A DNA stretch of 64,000 bases from the NCBI GenBank assembly GCA_041879415.1, contig CP090852.1, positions 310,001 through 374,000 on the forward strand, read 5' to 3'. Shown here in pieces: positions 18,071-27,308 of this stretch; position 1 is the stretch's first letter, and the number at the start of each line of letters is the position of its first letter. This stretch comes from Vibrio chagasii. GTDB lineage: Bacteria > Pseudomonadota > Gammaproteobacteria > Enterobacterales > Vibrionaceae. A model generated the notes under the pieces. It did no database searches, had not been told where the DNA came from, and saw only the letters and a list, made by a program, of their open reading frames with translations. A program made the translations under genes and the position numbers.

Positions 18071-20134
18071 ATGATATCCCGCCAGGTTTGCTTAGGACTA
18101 GCATTAACAACGCCTGTTTTTGTATTTGCTCAAGAAAACTCGCTAGATCAATTGATGTCAATGAGTCTTGAAGAGTTATCGATGTTAGATGTCGAAATGG
18201 AAACGGCGTCAAAAGTGACGCAGAAACTCACCGACATTCCTTCCTCCGTCTATGTACTTTCTAACGAACGCATACAACGTAGCGGCGCAAAAACTATTGC
18301 GGAAGTGTTGGCGCTTGTCCCTGGGTTAAAAGTCACTAAGTTCAATGAAACATCGTGGTTTGTGTCTACACGCGGCTTTCATGATGGCCTGTATAACAAA
18401 ATGCTGGTCATGATGGATGGTAGAAGCCTATTTAGCCCAGTCTATGGCGGCACGTATTGGAGCGATGTTGACTATGTGCTTGCTGATATCGAGCGAATCG
18501 AAGTACTAAAAGGACCTGGAGGTACGATTTGGGGAGGCAATGCCGTGAATGGTGTGGTGAACATCATTACTAAGTCTGCCAACGATACGAAAGGAACCTA
18601 TCTGTCTGGTGTCGCTTCTAATACCGATAATTACGAGTTTAGTGTTCGTCAGGGCTTAAGCCTAAACGACAATGTCAATGCTCGAGCATTTTACAAGTAT
18701 CGTGAAGAACCACCGTATCGTGTTGGTGAATCTAAAAAGTGGAAAGCACAAACCGCGGGTATGGTGTTTCAGCCGAGCAATGCCGAAGATAACTGGTCCT
18801 TACGCATCGGTGGTGAAAAGAGCTTTCATGAGTCAGAGTTATATAGCGTTCAATATGACCAAACAGGAGCGTTTGTTAATTCGCAAGCGAACGACTTCGA
18901 CAACAAAAGTCAATCGGCCTACATTCAATTTAATGACTCTCGTCACTTCGATGAAAATTCGACGCTCTCTTATTCCCTATGGGGTGAGTATAACGAGGAT
19001 AATGCTCCGGATGCCCCGGGTAGCTATTCGACAATAGACTTTGACTCAACCTACATCAGTCAGTTATCAGCCAGTCATCAAATAACACTCGGAGGTGGTC
19101 TCCGATACATGTACCTCGATTTCTCATCGAGCCAAGTTACTGACGTGGATTGGTATAACCCTGATTACTACGGCCGTGCTTATAATATTAAATCAGCGAA
19201 CGATTATATCGCCAACGCGTTTGTTCAATCTCAAATTCAAATGACACAAGCGCTTTCTATTACCATCGGCGCGAAAGTGGAACACTTCACCCAGAATGAT
19301 TCAACAGAGCTCTCACCACAAGTACGAGGTTTATATAAGGTAAATCCTCGTCATTCTGTATGGGCAGGGCTCAGCCGTGCGGTTGTTGCACCATCTTATA
19401 TGGATTCAAACTCCACATACTACTTCAACAGTTATTCAGCTGATTCTAACAACAGCTACCTAGATGTTTATAAGTCCAATGCGGACCTAGACATTGAGAA
19501 TGTTGTAACGGCTGAGATGGGTTATCGCTATTCGAATAATGCAAATTTGGAACTCGATGCCACAATTTACCTAAGTGAGCACGACAACCTTCGTTTCCAC
19601 AGTTATGACTCGACAGACATCCCTGCGAGCCATGTTTATGTTGGTGCACTATCTGATGACTATAAAGCCAAAACATACGGTTTAGAGTTAGGGGCAAGCT
19701 ATCAAATCTCTAAGGACCTAACCAGTTACCTAAGTTATGCCTATGCAACGTTAGAAGGTGAAAGCAAAGGCGGTGATCCTAAATCCAGTCCGCAGACGAG
19801 CGTGTATTACGATATTGATAATGAACATCTCGCTACAGCACAAATTATGTGGAACATCACCGACAGCTGGCAATTTGACCTCATCGGTCAATACATTAAT
19901 GTGAACTATCCTGAATACTGGACTGCAGCAGATGGGACTCAATATGAATGGCAGCAATACCCACATGAAATTACCTTCGATGCTCGTTTAGCATGGAAAA
20001 AATCGCCAGCAGCACCTTTGATAGAAGTTGTGGTTGAAAATATTGGTAAAAGTGATGGTTATCAAGCCGAGCGAACCTCACAAAAAAGTGTCAACCAAGA
20101 GTCGGTTTATGTGAGGGTTTCTCATGAGTTTTAA
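18071..20134 (+). CDS. TonB-dependent outer-membrane receptor in an operon with yfiR-like and GGDEF genes
   Basis: From the ATG at 18071 (AGGTGAG upstream; a TTG frame extends to 18029) the product is 687 residues with signal peptide ending VFVFA-QE. The plug domain is clear: DIPSSVYVLSNERIQRSGAKTI..., VSTRGFHDGLYNKMLVMMDGR, IERIEVLKGPGGTIWGGNAVNGVVNIITK. The C-terminal part is a beta barrel ending in Phe (VRVSHEF). A conserved leader LMSMSLEELSMLDVEMETASK precedes the plug, a pattern I associate with receptors that sit beside YfiR (DUF4154) and signalling genes. Ligand unknown. The stop overlaps the next start by 11 bases, so the three genes are one operon. Confidence 0.88.
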   Translation: MISRQVCLGLALTTPVFVFAQENSLDQLMSMSLEELSMLDVEMETASKVTQKLTDIPSSVYVLSNERIQRSGAKTIAEVLALVPGLKVTKFNETSWFVSTRGFHDGLYNKMLVMMDGRSLFSPVYGGTYWSDVDYVLADIERIEVLKGPGGTIWGGNAVNGVVNIITKSANDTKGTYLSGVASNTDNYEFSVRQGLSLNDNVNARAFYKYREEPPYRVGESKKWKAQTAGMVFQPSNAEDNWSLRIGGEKSFHESELYSVQYDQTGAFVNSQANDFDNKSQSAYIQFNDSRHFDENSTLSYSLWGEYNEDNAPDAPGSYSTIDFDSTYISQLSASHQITLGGGLRYMYLDFSSSQVTDVDWYNPDYYGRAYNIKSANDYIANAFVQSQIQMTQALSITIGAKVEHFTQNDSTELSPQVRGLYKVNPRHSVWAGLSRAVVAPSYMDSNSTYYFNSYSADSNNSYLDVYKSNADLDIENVVTAEMGYRYSNNANLELDATIYLSEHDNLRFHSYDSTDIPASHVYVGALSDDYKAKTYGLELGASYQISKDLTSYLSYAYATLEGESKGGDPKSSPQTSVYYDIDNEHLATAQIMWNITDSWQFDLIGQYINVNYPEYWTAADGTQYEWQQYPHEITFDARLAWKKSPAAPLIEVVVENIGKSDGYQAERTSQKSVNQESVYVRVSHEF

Positions 20135-20645
20135 TTGGGTTAGAGGCAAAATTACACTCTATGCCTTCACACTAGTGCTGCTCATGAGTTCCACGACTAC
20201 GCCTGCGGCTAGCTTTAAGTCGTATGAAGTCAAAGCTGTATATCTGTTTCGAATTGCCAATTTCATCCGTTGGAACGACGAAAGCACAATGGATACCGTC
20301 AACTTTTGTGTGATTGGCGACAAGAAAGTAAGTCAAGTACTCACAGAGATCACTGCGGGGAAGTCGATACGTTCACTCGCCATTAACGTTCAACAATCTA
20401 TTACGTCTCTGTGTGATATCACTTATTTTTCTGAACTCAGTAATAGTCAGTTCACGCGCAAGGATCATTCACCCCATACTGTAACGATAAGTGATATTCC
20501 CAACTTTACTGATATGGGAGGCGTTATCGAGTTAACACATATAGATAATAAGCTTAAGCCAAAGATCAACTTAGCTAACGCCAAGCAAGGTGAATACGTT
20601 ATCGGCTCAAACTTATTACGTATCGCTATTGTGGAGGACAAATAA
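20124..20645 (+). CDS. YfiR-family (DUF4154) periplasmic protein
   Basis: 173 residues with an N-terminal signal segment (about 10-29, LYAFTLVLLMSSTTTPAA). The mature part has the family pattern YEVKAVYLFRIANFIRW, FCVIGD near residue 65, then two Cys (CVIGD and LCDITYF), and a C-terminal PKINLANAKQGEYVIGSNLLRIA. In Pseudomonas, YfiR is a periplasmic repressor of the cyclase YfiN. Here the gene sits exactly between an outer-membrane receptor and a HAMP/GGDEF cyclase, so the same partnership is a fair inference. It shares 1 base (TAATG) with the cyclase start. Confidence 0.85.
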   Translation: MSFNWVRGKITLYAFTLVLLMSSTTTPAASFKSYEVKAVYLFRIANFIRWNDESTMDTVNFCVIGDKKVSQVLTEITAGKSIRSLAINVQQSITSLCDITYFSELSNSQFTRKDHSPHTVTISDIPNFTDMGGVIELTHIDNKLKPKINLANAKQGEYVIGSNLLRIAIVEDK

Positions 20646-22627
20646 TGCTGTCTTTCATCAACAATATGTCGATAAAAAATAAACTGATACTTCCAATAAT
20701 CACCTTTATTGTGGTCACCTTTGTCACCATTCAATCAGTAAATTACACTGTCACTTTTGAAAGGGAGAAAGAGAGTCTCATTCAAAGAGTTAAGGTACTG
20801 GCACAAGGCGTGGCTTATAACCTTCAAGCAGCGATACTATTTGAGGATAAATCGTCCGCTCAAGAGATCCTTTCTGCATTTGTCGCAGATAAAGATATTG
20901 TTCGAGTTAAACTCTATGACGTGAACGAACAGCTATTTGCAAGCTATCAAGCCAGCGATAAGAACATACCTCGACCAAATGCCGAAGAACTCAATGATAT
21001 CGCCGATCATCAGTTTGCGATCTCTGAGAGTTACATCTTCTTGCTGGTTCCGGTCACTTTAGACGACGCGGTAATAGCCAACTTGAGGGTGACGATATCA
21101 AAGGAAACGTTCAATACGATCTTAACCAACATCTTCAAAATCGCTATTGTCTACCTTCTGTTTCTTTTAATTCTGGGTGGCGTCCTCCTCAAATTGATTC
21201 AGCGCTTCATCATTGCACCGATGTTTGAGCTCAACGAAGCAATGCAGGCCTTCGTTGAGCGACGTTCTGACCAGCCTAAGCTCATTGCAAGTAATCGCGA
21301 TGAGATAGGGGATCTCGTTCGTGCTTTTAATACCATGCAAGAAAGGCTGCAACACCGTGACAACCAAATCAACTTCACGCTAGACAAGCTTCAAGAAGAA
21401 AAGTCCTTTGCGAATGAGGTGATTGAAACCGTTCAGCACTCATTGCTCGTCGTTGACGAAAAAGGGCTGATTGTTCATGCAAATGCAGCTACTCGCGACA
21501 TCTTCAAATGTTCAGAGTCGTTCCTTGAAAACTTATTGATCCAAGATTTGATAGCAACCAAGCAAACAGGCTTCCTACAAAGCGTGATTGACTGCAATAT
21601 CGAACTGAACGATGAGTTGTTAGAGACTACGGATCTTTTTCAGTCCAAACGTTGGCTCCGTGTGAGTAGTCGTTCGTTGTCAAAACATGGCCGCATTCTT
21701 TATGCGGTGCAAGATGTAACGGATATCGAAATCGCGATGAGTCGCCAGCGTATTGCCGCCGGTGTGTTCGAAAACAGCAAAGACGGGTTAATCGTACTTA
21801 ATTCATCGAATGTGATTACTATGGTTAACCCCGCAGTCACTCAACTCCTCGGCTATCATGCAGATTTGCTGGTGGGCAAAACACCGTTTGAAGTCTTTTC
21901 ATGGCAGCAGTTCTCATCATTAATGCCAACCATTCGTAGCTCTTTAGAGAATTACGGGCAGTGGCAAGGAGAAGTATGGGAAAAAAGTGCATCTGATGAA
22001 TTAGTCCCAATGTTTGTCAAAGTTAACCTAGTTTCATCAGACGAAGAGAAAGATGAGTTTGATATGGTACTGACGCTATCCGATCTATCTAACGTCAAAG
22101 AGATGGAAAGGCTTGAGCACTTAGCACATCACGACGCGTTAACAGGTTTAGCGAATAGAGCACGACTGTATAAGGTGATGGATGAAGTTGTTTCCTCAAG
22201 CAATTACGCCAATCAACAATTTGCCGTTATCTATTTGGATTTAGATGGTTTCAAACACGTCAATGACAACTACGGCCATGATGCAGGTGATGCCATCCTT
22301 AAGGAAGTATCAAACAGGCTGTTATCTCAAGTAAGAGCTGGAGATCTAGTCGCGCGTTTGTCGGGAGATGAATTTGTTCTTATTATTAAGCAGACAAACA
22401 AAGTCATGTTAGCGAGGCTCGCTGAGCGCTTATTAACACTTATAGGACAGACAGTGCATCATAAACAGCGATCCCTCAATGTTGGGGCTAGTTTGGGTAT
22501 CCACTTAGTCGATAAATCTGAGCATGACATCGACGCGATTCTCAAGATAGCCGATGAAGCGATGTATCAAGCGAAACGCAAGGGTAAAGGTCAATTTGTA
22601 TTCTCTGACGATAATGAATACCTCTAA
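20645..22627 (+). CDS. Membrane diguanylate cyclase: periplasmic sensor, HAMP, PAS x2, GGDEF
   Basis: 660 residues. N-terminal helix (about 13-32), a periplasmic region (33-155) like the sensor of YfiN/DgcN, a second helix (about 160-184), HAMP (185-240, with RDEIGDLVRAFNTMQERL), PAS domains (about 255-365 and 370-490, the second with ITMVNPAVTQLLGY), and a GGDEF domain. The signature reads SGDEF at 573 and the inhibitory RxxD site is RAGD eight residues before it, so it should be active with product feedback. HDALTGLANRARL and DLDGFKHVNDNYGHDAGD are intact. Third gene of the receptor-yfiR-cyclase operon. Confidence 0.92.
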   Translation: MLSFINNMSIKNKLILPIITFIVVTFVTIQSVNYTVTFEREKESLIQRVKVLAQGVAYNLQAAILFEDKSSAQEILSAFVADKDIVRVKLYDVNEQLFASYQASDKNIPRPNAEELNDIADHQFAISESYIFLLVPVTLDDAVIANLRVTISKETFNTILTNIFKIAIVYLLFLLILGGVLLKLIQRFIIAPMFELNEAMQAFVERRSDQPKLIASNRDEIGDLVRAFNTMQERLQHRDNQINFTLDKLQEEKSFANEVIETVQHSLLVVDEKGLIVHANAATRDIFKCSESFLENLLIQDLIATKQTGFLQSVIDCNIELNDELLETTDLFQSKRWLRVSSRSLSKHGRILYAVQDVTDIEIAMSRQRIAAGVFENSKDGLIVLNSSNVITMVNPAVTQLLGYHADLLVGKTPFEVFSWQQFSSLMPTIRSSLENYGQWQGEVWEKSASDELVPMFVKVNLVSSDEEKDEFDMVLTLSDLSNVKEMERLEHLAHHDALTGLANRARLYKVMDEVVSSSNYANQQFAVIYLDLDGFKHVNDNYGHDAGDAILKEVSNRLLSQVRAGDLVARLSGDEFVLIIKQTNKVMLARLAERLLTLIGQTVHHKQRSLNVGASLGIHLVDKSEHDIDAILKIADEAMYQAKRKGKGQFVFSDDNEYL

Positions 22628-22671
22628 CAGTTTGTTAGCCAACCCTAAGTTGTTGTATCATAAGTGATAGA

Positions 22672-22698
22672 TTGAGTATTCATAAAAAAAGGTATACT
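22672..22698 (+). promoter_or_regulatory. Possible galE promoter unusually close to the start codon
   Basis: TTGAGT (22672) and TATACT (22693) are separated by 15 bases. The -10 element ends only four bases before the galE ATG, which would put the transcript start at or within the first codon. It may be chance; an AAAGG sequence upstream also works as a ribosome site for a longer leader. Confidence 0.3.
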
Positions 22699-22702
22699 AA
22701 AC

Positions 22703-23716
22703 ATGAATGTTTTAGTTACAGGCGGCATGGGTTACATCGGTAGCCACACAAGTATCCAGATGATTAACGCAGGCATGACGCCTGTCCTTTTTGATAACTT
22801 ATACAACAGTAAACCAAGCGTATTAGAGCGTATCGAGAAGGTATCTGGTGTTCGCCCAGTGTTCGTTGAAGGTGACATTCGCAATAAAGCGCTATTAGCG
22901 GAAACAATGAAACAACACAACATCGAAGCAGTTATCCACTTTGCAGGCTTGAAAGCGGTAGGTGAGTCTGTAGAGAAGCCTCTTGAATACTACGATAACA
23001 ATGTTAACGGCACTTTAGTGCTTGTGGATGCTATGCGCGAAGCGAATGTTAAAACGTTAGTCTTCAGCTCATCAGCAACCGTGTACGGTGATCCTGCAAC
23101 TGTGCCTATTACTGAAGACTTCCCGACAAGTGCGACGAACCCTTATGGCCGCAGTAAACTAATGGTTGAAGAGTGTCTAACGGATTTCCAAAAAGCGAAT
23201 CCAGACTGGAGCATTACGCTACTTCGTTACTTTAATCCAGTGGGCTCACACCCAAGTGGTGAACTAGGTGAAGATCCACAAGGTATTCCAAACAACTTGA
23301 TGCCGTTTGTTTCGCAAGTTGCCGTTGGCCGACGCGAATTCTTGTCTGTATTTGGCAGCGACTATCCAACGAAAGATGGTACCGGTGTTCGTGATTACAT
23401 CCACGTAATGGATCTGTCAGACGGCCACATCGCAGCACTTGAGAAAGTAGGGCGCAAAGATGGTCTGCACATCTACAACCTTGGTACAGGTAACGGTTCT
23501 AGTGTTTTAGACATGGTTAAGGCGTTTGAACAAGCAAGTGGTAAGGAAATCCCTTATAAGCTTGTCGAGCGACGCGCAGGTGACATCGCAGAATGCTGGG
23601 CGGATCCTGCTAAAGCTCAGAAAGAACTTGGTTGGAACGCGACACGTACACTGACAGAAATGACAGAAGATACATGGCGCTGGCAGTCCACAAACCCTAA
23701 TGGTTTCCCAGGCTAA
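22703..23716 (+). CDS. galE: UDP-glucose 4-epimerase
   Basis: 337 residues. NAD-binding motif TGGMGYIGSH (about 6-15), VIHFAGLKAVGESV, catalytic Ser in FSSSATVYGDP (about 123) and the Y-x3-K pair in NPYGRSKLMVEE (about 147-151), plus LRYFNPVGSHPSGELGEDP. It interconverts UDP-glucose and UDP-galactose using tightly bound NAD in the cytosol, feeding galactose use and surface polysaccharides. No galT/galK/galM or polysaccharide genes are adjacent, so this is a stand-alone copy. A terminator follows at 23746. Confidence 0.96.
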   Translation: MNVLVTGGMGYIGSHTSIQMINAGMTPVLFDNLYNSKPSVLERIEKVSGVRPVFVEGDIRNKALLAETMKQHNIEAVIHFAGLKAVGESVEKPLEYYDNNVNGTLVLVDAMREANVKTLVFSSSATVYGDPATVPITEDFPTSATNPYGRSKLMVEECLTDFQKANPDWSITLLRYFNPVGSHPSGELGEDPQGIPNNLMPFVSQVAVGRREFLSVFGSDYPTKDGTGVRDYIHVMDLSDGHIAALEKVGRKDGLHIYNLGTGNGSSVLDMVKAFEQASGKEIPYKLVERRAGDIAECWADPAKAQKELGWNATRTLTEMTEDTWRWQSTNPNGFPG

Positions 23717-23745
23717 TCTAGTTGTTTCATGAATGGTTAACTTAT

Positions 23746-23772
23746 AAAAAGATGCTCTAGGGCATCTTTTTT
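23746..23772 (+). terminator. Terminator after galE
   Basis: Stem AGATGC/GCATCT, A-run before and six T residues after, 30 bases past the stop codon. Confidence 0.8.
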
Positions 23773-23884
23773 GATCTAAATCGAATAAAAAGTAAATTAG
23801 TGGTTAAAAAGTATCATTCTGTATTCATTGTGTTACTATGCACGCGAATTATATGTTTAATGTTAATTTTCTTTGGAGTTAATC

Positions 23885-23959
23885 ATGGAACTAGGCCTGA
23901 TCATCACTTTCATCGTTGCTGCAGCAGTAATGGTTAAGAAAGAAATGGCAGAGAAGTAA
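23885..23959 (+). CDS. Small single-pass membrane protein of 24 residues
   Basis: A short open frame reading MELGLIITFIVAAAVMVKKE, then MAEK. Residues 2-16 are hydrophobic and the tail is charged (KKEMAEK), the form of a tail-in membrane peptide. It has GGAG seven bases before the ATG, a plausible promoter (TTGTGT at 23828 and TATATG at 23850, spacer 16) and a strong terminator at 24001. That self-contained unit between galE and the heme receptor argues that it is expressed. I do not recognise a family. Too short for routine gene callers. Confidence 0.6.
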   Translation: MELGLIITFIVAAAVMVKKEMAEK

Positions 23960-24000
23960 TTTCACTTTATTCCTTTTTGATACAATTTTTAGTGAAATTG

Positions 24001-24027
24001 AAAAAGCCAGCTTATCGCTGGCTTTTT
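24001..24027. terminator. Strong terminator after the 24-aa peptide gene and the heme receptor gene
   Basis: Stem AAAAAGCCAGC/GCTGGCTTTTT around TTATC; symmetric A and T runs let it end transcription in both directions. Confidence 0.9.
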
Positions 24028-24055
24028 AGTTTCTTTAGTTCAGGCTTGTAACGAA

Positions 24056-26194
24056 TTAAAATTCGTAGTTTGCAGATAAGCCCCAGTTACGACCAGGCTG
24101 AGATTTGATATCTGTGTTGAATTGAGAATCGTGTGCGCTACCAGACATATCACTGTACAACCAGTACTTCTTATCCAACGCGTTAAATAGGCCAGCTCTC
24201 AAAGTTAAATCTGTCATAGGACGGTAATAAGCCGTCAAGTCTACAACTGTGTATCCGGATACATCAACGTTGTCGTCAGAGTTCCAGTCATCCTTCGACG
24301 CAACCATTTTAACATTTAACGCAGAACCGAAATTATCGCGTTCAACACCAAATCCGATTGTACTTGTTAGTGGTGCAACTGAATCAATTGACTTACCAGT
24401 CTTCTTGTCTTCGCCATCCGCATAAGCAACAGCTAGGCGAGTGTAAGTGCCGTAAGGTGCGTCAAACAGAGTGTCAAGATTGATAGTTGACGAGAACTCA
24501 GCACCATAAATCGTTACTTCGTCTAAATTTTCTTTCGTGAACACATCTTTACCTCCTTGCTCACCTGTTTTCGTTTCGTTGATAAAATCAGTGTAATCGG
24601 TGTAGAACGTGCTCAATTCGAAACGGGCATATTGGTTGTTGCCACGCAATCCTAGCTCATAAGAAAGGCTTCTTTCTGCTTTCAGATTAGGGTTTGCCTC
24701 TACGATAGCACCTTGGTTATAGAAGTAGTAAAGGTCATAAACAGAAGGAGCTTTGAAGCCTTGACCAATCTGACCAAAAACAGACAAGCTATCATTGATA
24801 TGGTAAACCGAACCTAATTTGGCAGTGAATGCGTCATCTTCATTCTTGTCGTATTCCGTTGTGTAGCCTTCATCAGTTGATGGGTCAGCAACAAACGAGT
24901 CATAACGTAGACCGCCCGTTACGATGAGCTTGTCATCCATGAAGAACGCTTGGTCTTGAAGGAAAACACCCCATTGCGTGATTTTTGCGTCAGGAATACC
25001 TGTACTACCTGGAGTAACAGTGCCTCTGTCAAACTTATGGTCAGTATTGTCTAATTCGAAATCATTTTGTAGGTAAGTAAAACCATACGTAAACTCATGG
25101 TCAGCACCGCTAATGTTAACCAACTTAGACAGCTGTGTATCGACCTGCATATTTACATCAGATGCATCACGCTCACGTAAACGACGTCCATTAAAACCTG
25201 TCGTGTCGTAGTTTTTATTCAGAGTACTAGAATCTTGGTAACTTAGAGACCAATCCAGAGAGTCTGCAATTGAAGAGTTTAGTTTAAGTTGTTGCTCTAG
25301 AGTCGCACGGAAACGTTTGTTGGTGTCTTCATTGTAGTTATCCGTATAAACAAAACCCGGCATAAGTTGGTAGCCATTGTAGTTCAGCTCATCTTCATCA
25401 TATTGACGCTGATAATGTTCTACCGTTAGGCCAATCCTATTCGAATCAGATACATTGTAAAATGCTTTTGCTAAGAAGTTACTTAGTTCCGTATCTGCAG
25501 GGTTAGCAGCACCGCGATCTGGGCCTTCAACATCAGAGCCCGACGAGTGAGTCTCTGTTTCATGACCTTGAGCGTATGTCGCCATTACAATAGTTTCTAG
25601 CTTATCTTTACGCATGGCCCAAGAAAGGGTGTTCTTAAACTGTTCATCAGCAGAAGTGTAGCTAGATTTGATACCAAAACGGTTTTCATCACCGTCAGTT
25701 CTAAGCATATCCTCTGGGTTCTTTGTTCTCAGCAGTACCGCACCACCAATAGCATCAGAGCCATAAAGCGTAGAAGCGGGCCCTTTATTCACCTCAATGA
25801 CACTCAATGTGTCTACTTCAATCGCGTTTGAATATTTACGCTGTTCAGATGCACCAGGGTTATATGGAGTAGGTTGTTGCACACCATCTACCATTAATTT
25901 AACGCGGTCACCTTCGACACCACGAATATTAAAGCCTGAAATACCAAAACGGCCACTACCTTGAGCTTCTACGCCAGGTGTGTACTGAAGGGCTTGCTTT
26001 ATGTCGTTGGACATTTGATTATCAATATCTGCCGAAGATACTGATTCAATAGAGCTTGAAACATCAGCTTTGCTTTGTTCAGTACGAGTTGCCGATACAA
26101 CAACCTCGTCAAATAGGGCATAATCTTCAGCTAAGGCTGAAGTTGATGAAAGCGCTAAAACGATTGAAGCAGAGAGTAGGGATTGCTTATACAT
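24056..26194 (-). CDS. hutA: TonB-dependent hemoglobin/heme receptor, HutA-like
   Basis: 712 residues with signal peptide ending ALA-EDYALF and a TonB box-like DEVVVSATRTE just after it. The plug is typical (TPGVEAQGSGRFGISGFNIRG, SVIEVNKGPASTLYGSDAIGGAV) and the barrel ends in Phe (LSANYEF). The heme/hemoglobin receptor signatures are readable as FKAP (in GQGFKAPSVYDL) and NPNL (EANPNLKAERS). The His that often lies between them is absent here. Strong resemblance to Vibrio HutA from memory. Upstream is a clear Fur box at 26256, so iron repression is expected. Divergent from a LysR gene. Confidence 0.88.
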   Translation of the reverse strand: MYKQSLLSASIVLALSSTSALAEDYALFDEVVVSATRTEQSKADVSSSIESVSSADIDNQMSNDIKQALQYTPGVEAQGSGRFGISGFNIRGVEGDRVKLMVDGVQQPTPYNPGASEQRKYSNAIEVDTLSVIEVNKGPASTLYGSDAIGGAVLLRTKNPEDMLRTDGDENRFGIKSSYTSADEQFKNTLSWAMRKDKLETIVMATYAQGHETETHSSGSDVEGPDRGAANPADTELSNFLAKAFYNVSDSNRIGLTVEHYQRQYDEDELNYNGYQLMPGFVYTDNYNEDTNKRFRATLEQQLKLNSSIADSLDWSLSYQDSSTLNKNYDTTGFNGRRLRERDASDVNMQVDTQLSKLVNISGADHEFTYGFTYLQNDFELDNTDHKFDRGTVTPGSTGIPDAKITQWGVFLQDQAFFMDDKLIVTGGLRYDSFVADPSTDEGYTTEYDKNEDDAFTAKLGSVYHINDSLSVFGQIGQGFKAPSVYDLYYFYNQGAIVEANPNLKAERSLSYELGLRGNNQYARFELSTFYTDYTDFINETKTGEQGGKDVFTKENLDEVTIYGAEFSSTINLDTLFDAPYGTYTRLAVAYADGEDKKTGKSIDSVAPLTSTIGFGVERDNFGSALNVKMVASKDDWNSDDNVDVSGYTVVDLTAYYRPMTDLTLRAGLFNALDKKYWLYSDMSGSAHDSQFNTDIKSQPGRNWGLSANYEF

Positions 26195-26255
26195 CTGATA
26201 GTTACCTTAATTCCATAGTATTATCTTGATTTCGCGAAAGATAATATTGGATCTA

Positions 26256-26274
26256 AATGATAATTACTATTATT
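26256..26274. promoter_or_regulatory. Fur box upstream of the heme receptor gene
   Basis: AATGATAATTACTATTATT, a 19-base near-palindrome matching the Fur consensus core (GATAAT/ATTATC). It lies 62 bases upstream of the receptor start and between it and the divergent LysR gene. Confidence 0.75.
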
Positions 26275-26420
26275 TGCATTTCAATTTATTTGTATTTTTG
26301 TCATTAAAAGCTCACTTAAACCGTATAACTCATTGTATTAAAAGACCTTTAATGGTTCCATTTATCTGGTGAATGCTTCCATTTTTGTGATTAACCTCTC
26401 ATTTATAAGGTAGGAAACTG

Positions 26421-27308
26421 ATGCATAGCCCAATAACACTTGAAGCGTTACACATCCTAGACGCCATCGATAGACGTGGGAGTTTCGCTGCTGCGGCCAA
26501 TGAAATGGACCGCGCGCCTTCATCACTCAGCTACCAAATTCAAAAGCTTGAACAAGACTTAGATATCATGATTTTTGACCGCTCTGGCCATCGAGCAAAC
26601 TTTACAGAGGCAGGTCAGTTGATACTTGAACAAGGTAGGGTGATCCTTGGTGCGACAGAAAGGCTCGTCAACGAAGCCAGTATTCTAGCTAATGGATGGG
26701 AATTGGATTTAACTATCGCTTTTGATGGCATTATCCCAATTGCTAATTTCTTCCCGCTTGTCGATGAACTAGGGAAAATCAGTAAAACGCGTGTCCGTTT
26801 ACAAGAGGAGATCTTAGCGGGATGTTGGGAGTCACTGTCAGATGGCCGCGCCGACCTTCTTGTTTGCCCGAAAGTCGACACCATTCCGAATGACCTGAAA
26901 AGTGACGTGATTGGTAAAATGGAAATGGTGTGGGTAGCAGCATCCAATCATTACGTTCACAAGCGTTCTGGCGATTTTGATCAAAAGGCTAGGGAAAGTT
27001 ACAGGGTGATTGCAATAGCAGATACGGCACGTGACCAGCCAGCATTAAGCATCAATATATTAGAGAAGCAGCCGCGTTTAACGGTGACGAGCTTTCCGGC
27101 AAAAGTCGAAGCATTAACCAGCGGGTTAGGTATTGGCACATTACCTTGTAGTGTTGCTAATCCACTAATTGAATCTGGTGTTTTAAAGCAAATCACAGGT
27201 ACTGAACCCCAGCCTATTGACATCGTTATGGCTTGGCGACGCAATAAAATGGGTGACGCCAAATCATGGTGCATCCAACACCTTAAAAAAACATGGTCAC
27301 TCAAGTAA
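26421..27308 (+). CDS. LysR-family transcriptional regulator
   Basis: 295 residues. N-terminal winged helix (about 4-63) with LHILDAIDRRGSFAAAANEMDRAPSSLSYQIQKLEQDL and FDRSGHRANFTEAG, then a substrate-binding domain (about 90-290). The ATG has AGGA upstream. Divergent from the heme receptor with 226 bases between, so it may control that gene, itself, or an unrelated target; the ligand is not evident. Its last 12 bases overlap the end of the convergent patZ-like gene, so no terminator fits between them. Confidence 0.92.
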   Translation: MHSPITLEALHILDAIDRRGSFAAAANEMDRAPSSLSYQIQKLEQDLDIMIFDRSGHRANFTEAGQLILEQGRVILGATERLVNEASILANGWELDLTIAFDGIIPIANFFPLVDELGKISKTRVRLQEEILAGCWESLSDGRADLLVCPKVDTIPNDLKSDVIGKMEMVWVAASNHYVHKRSGDFDQKARESYRVIAIADTARDQPALSINILEKQPRLTVTSFPAKVEALTSGLGIGTLPCSVANPLIESGVLKQITGTEPQPIDIVMAWRRNKMGDAKSWCIQHLKKTWSLK

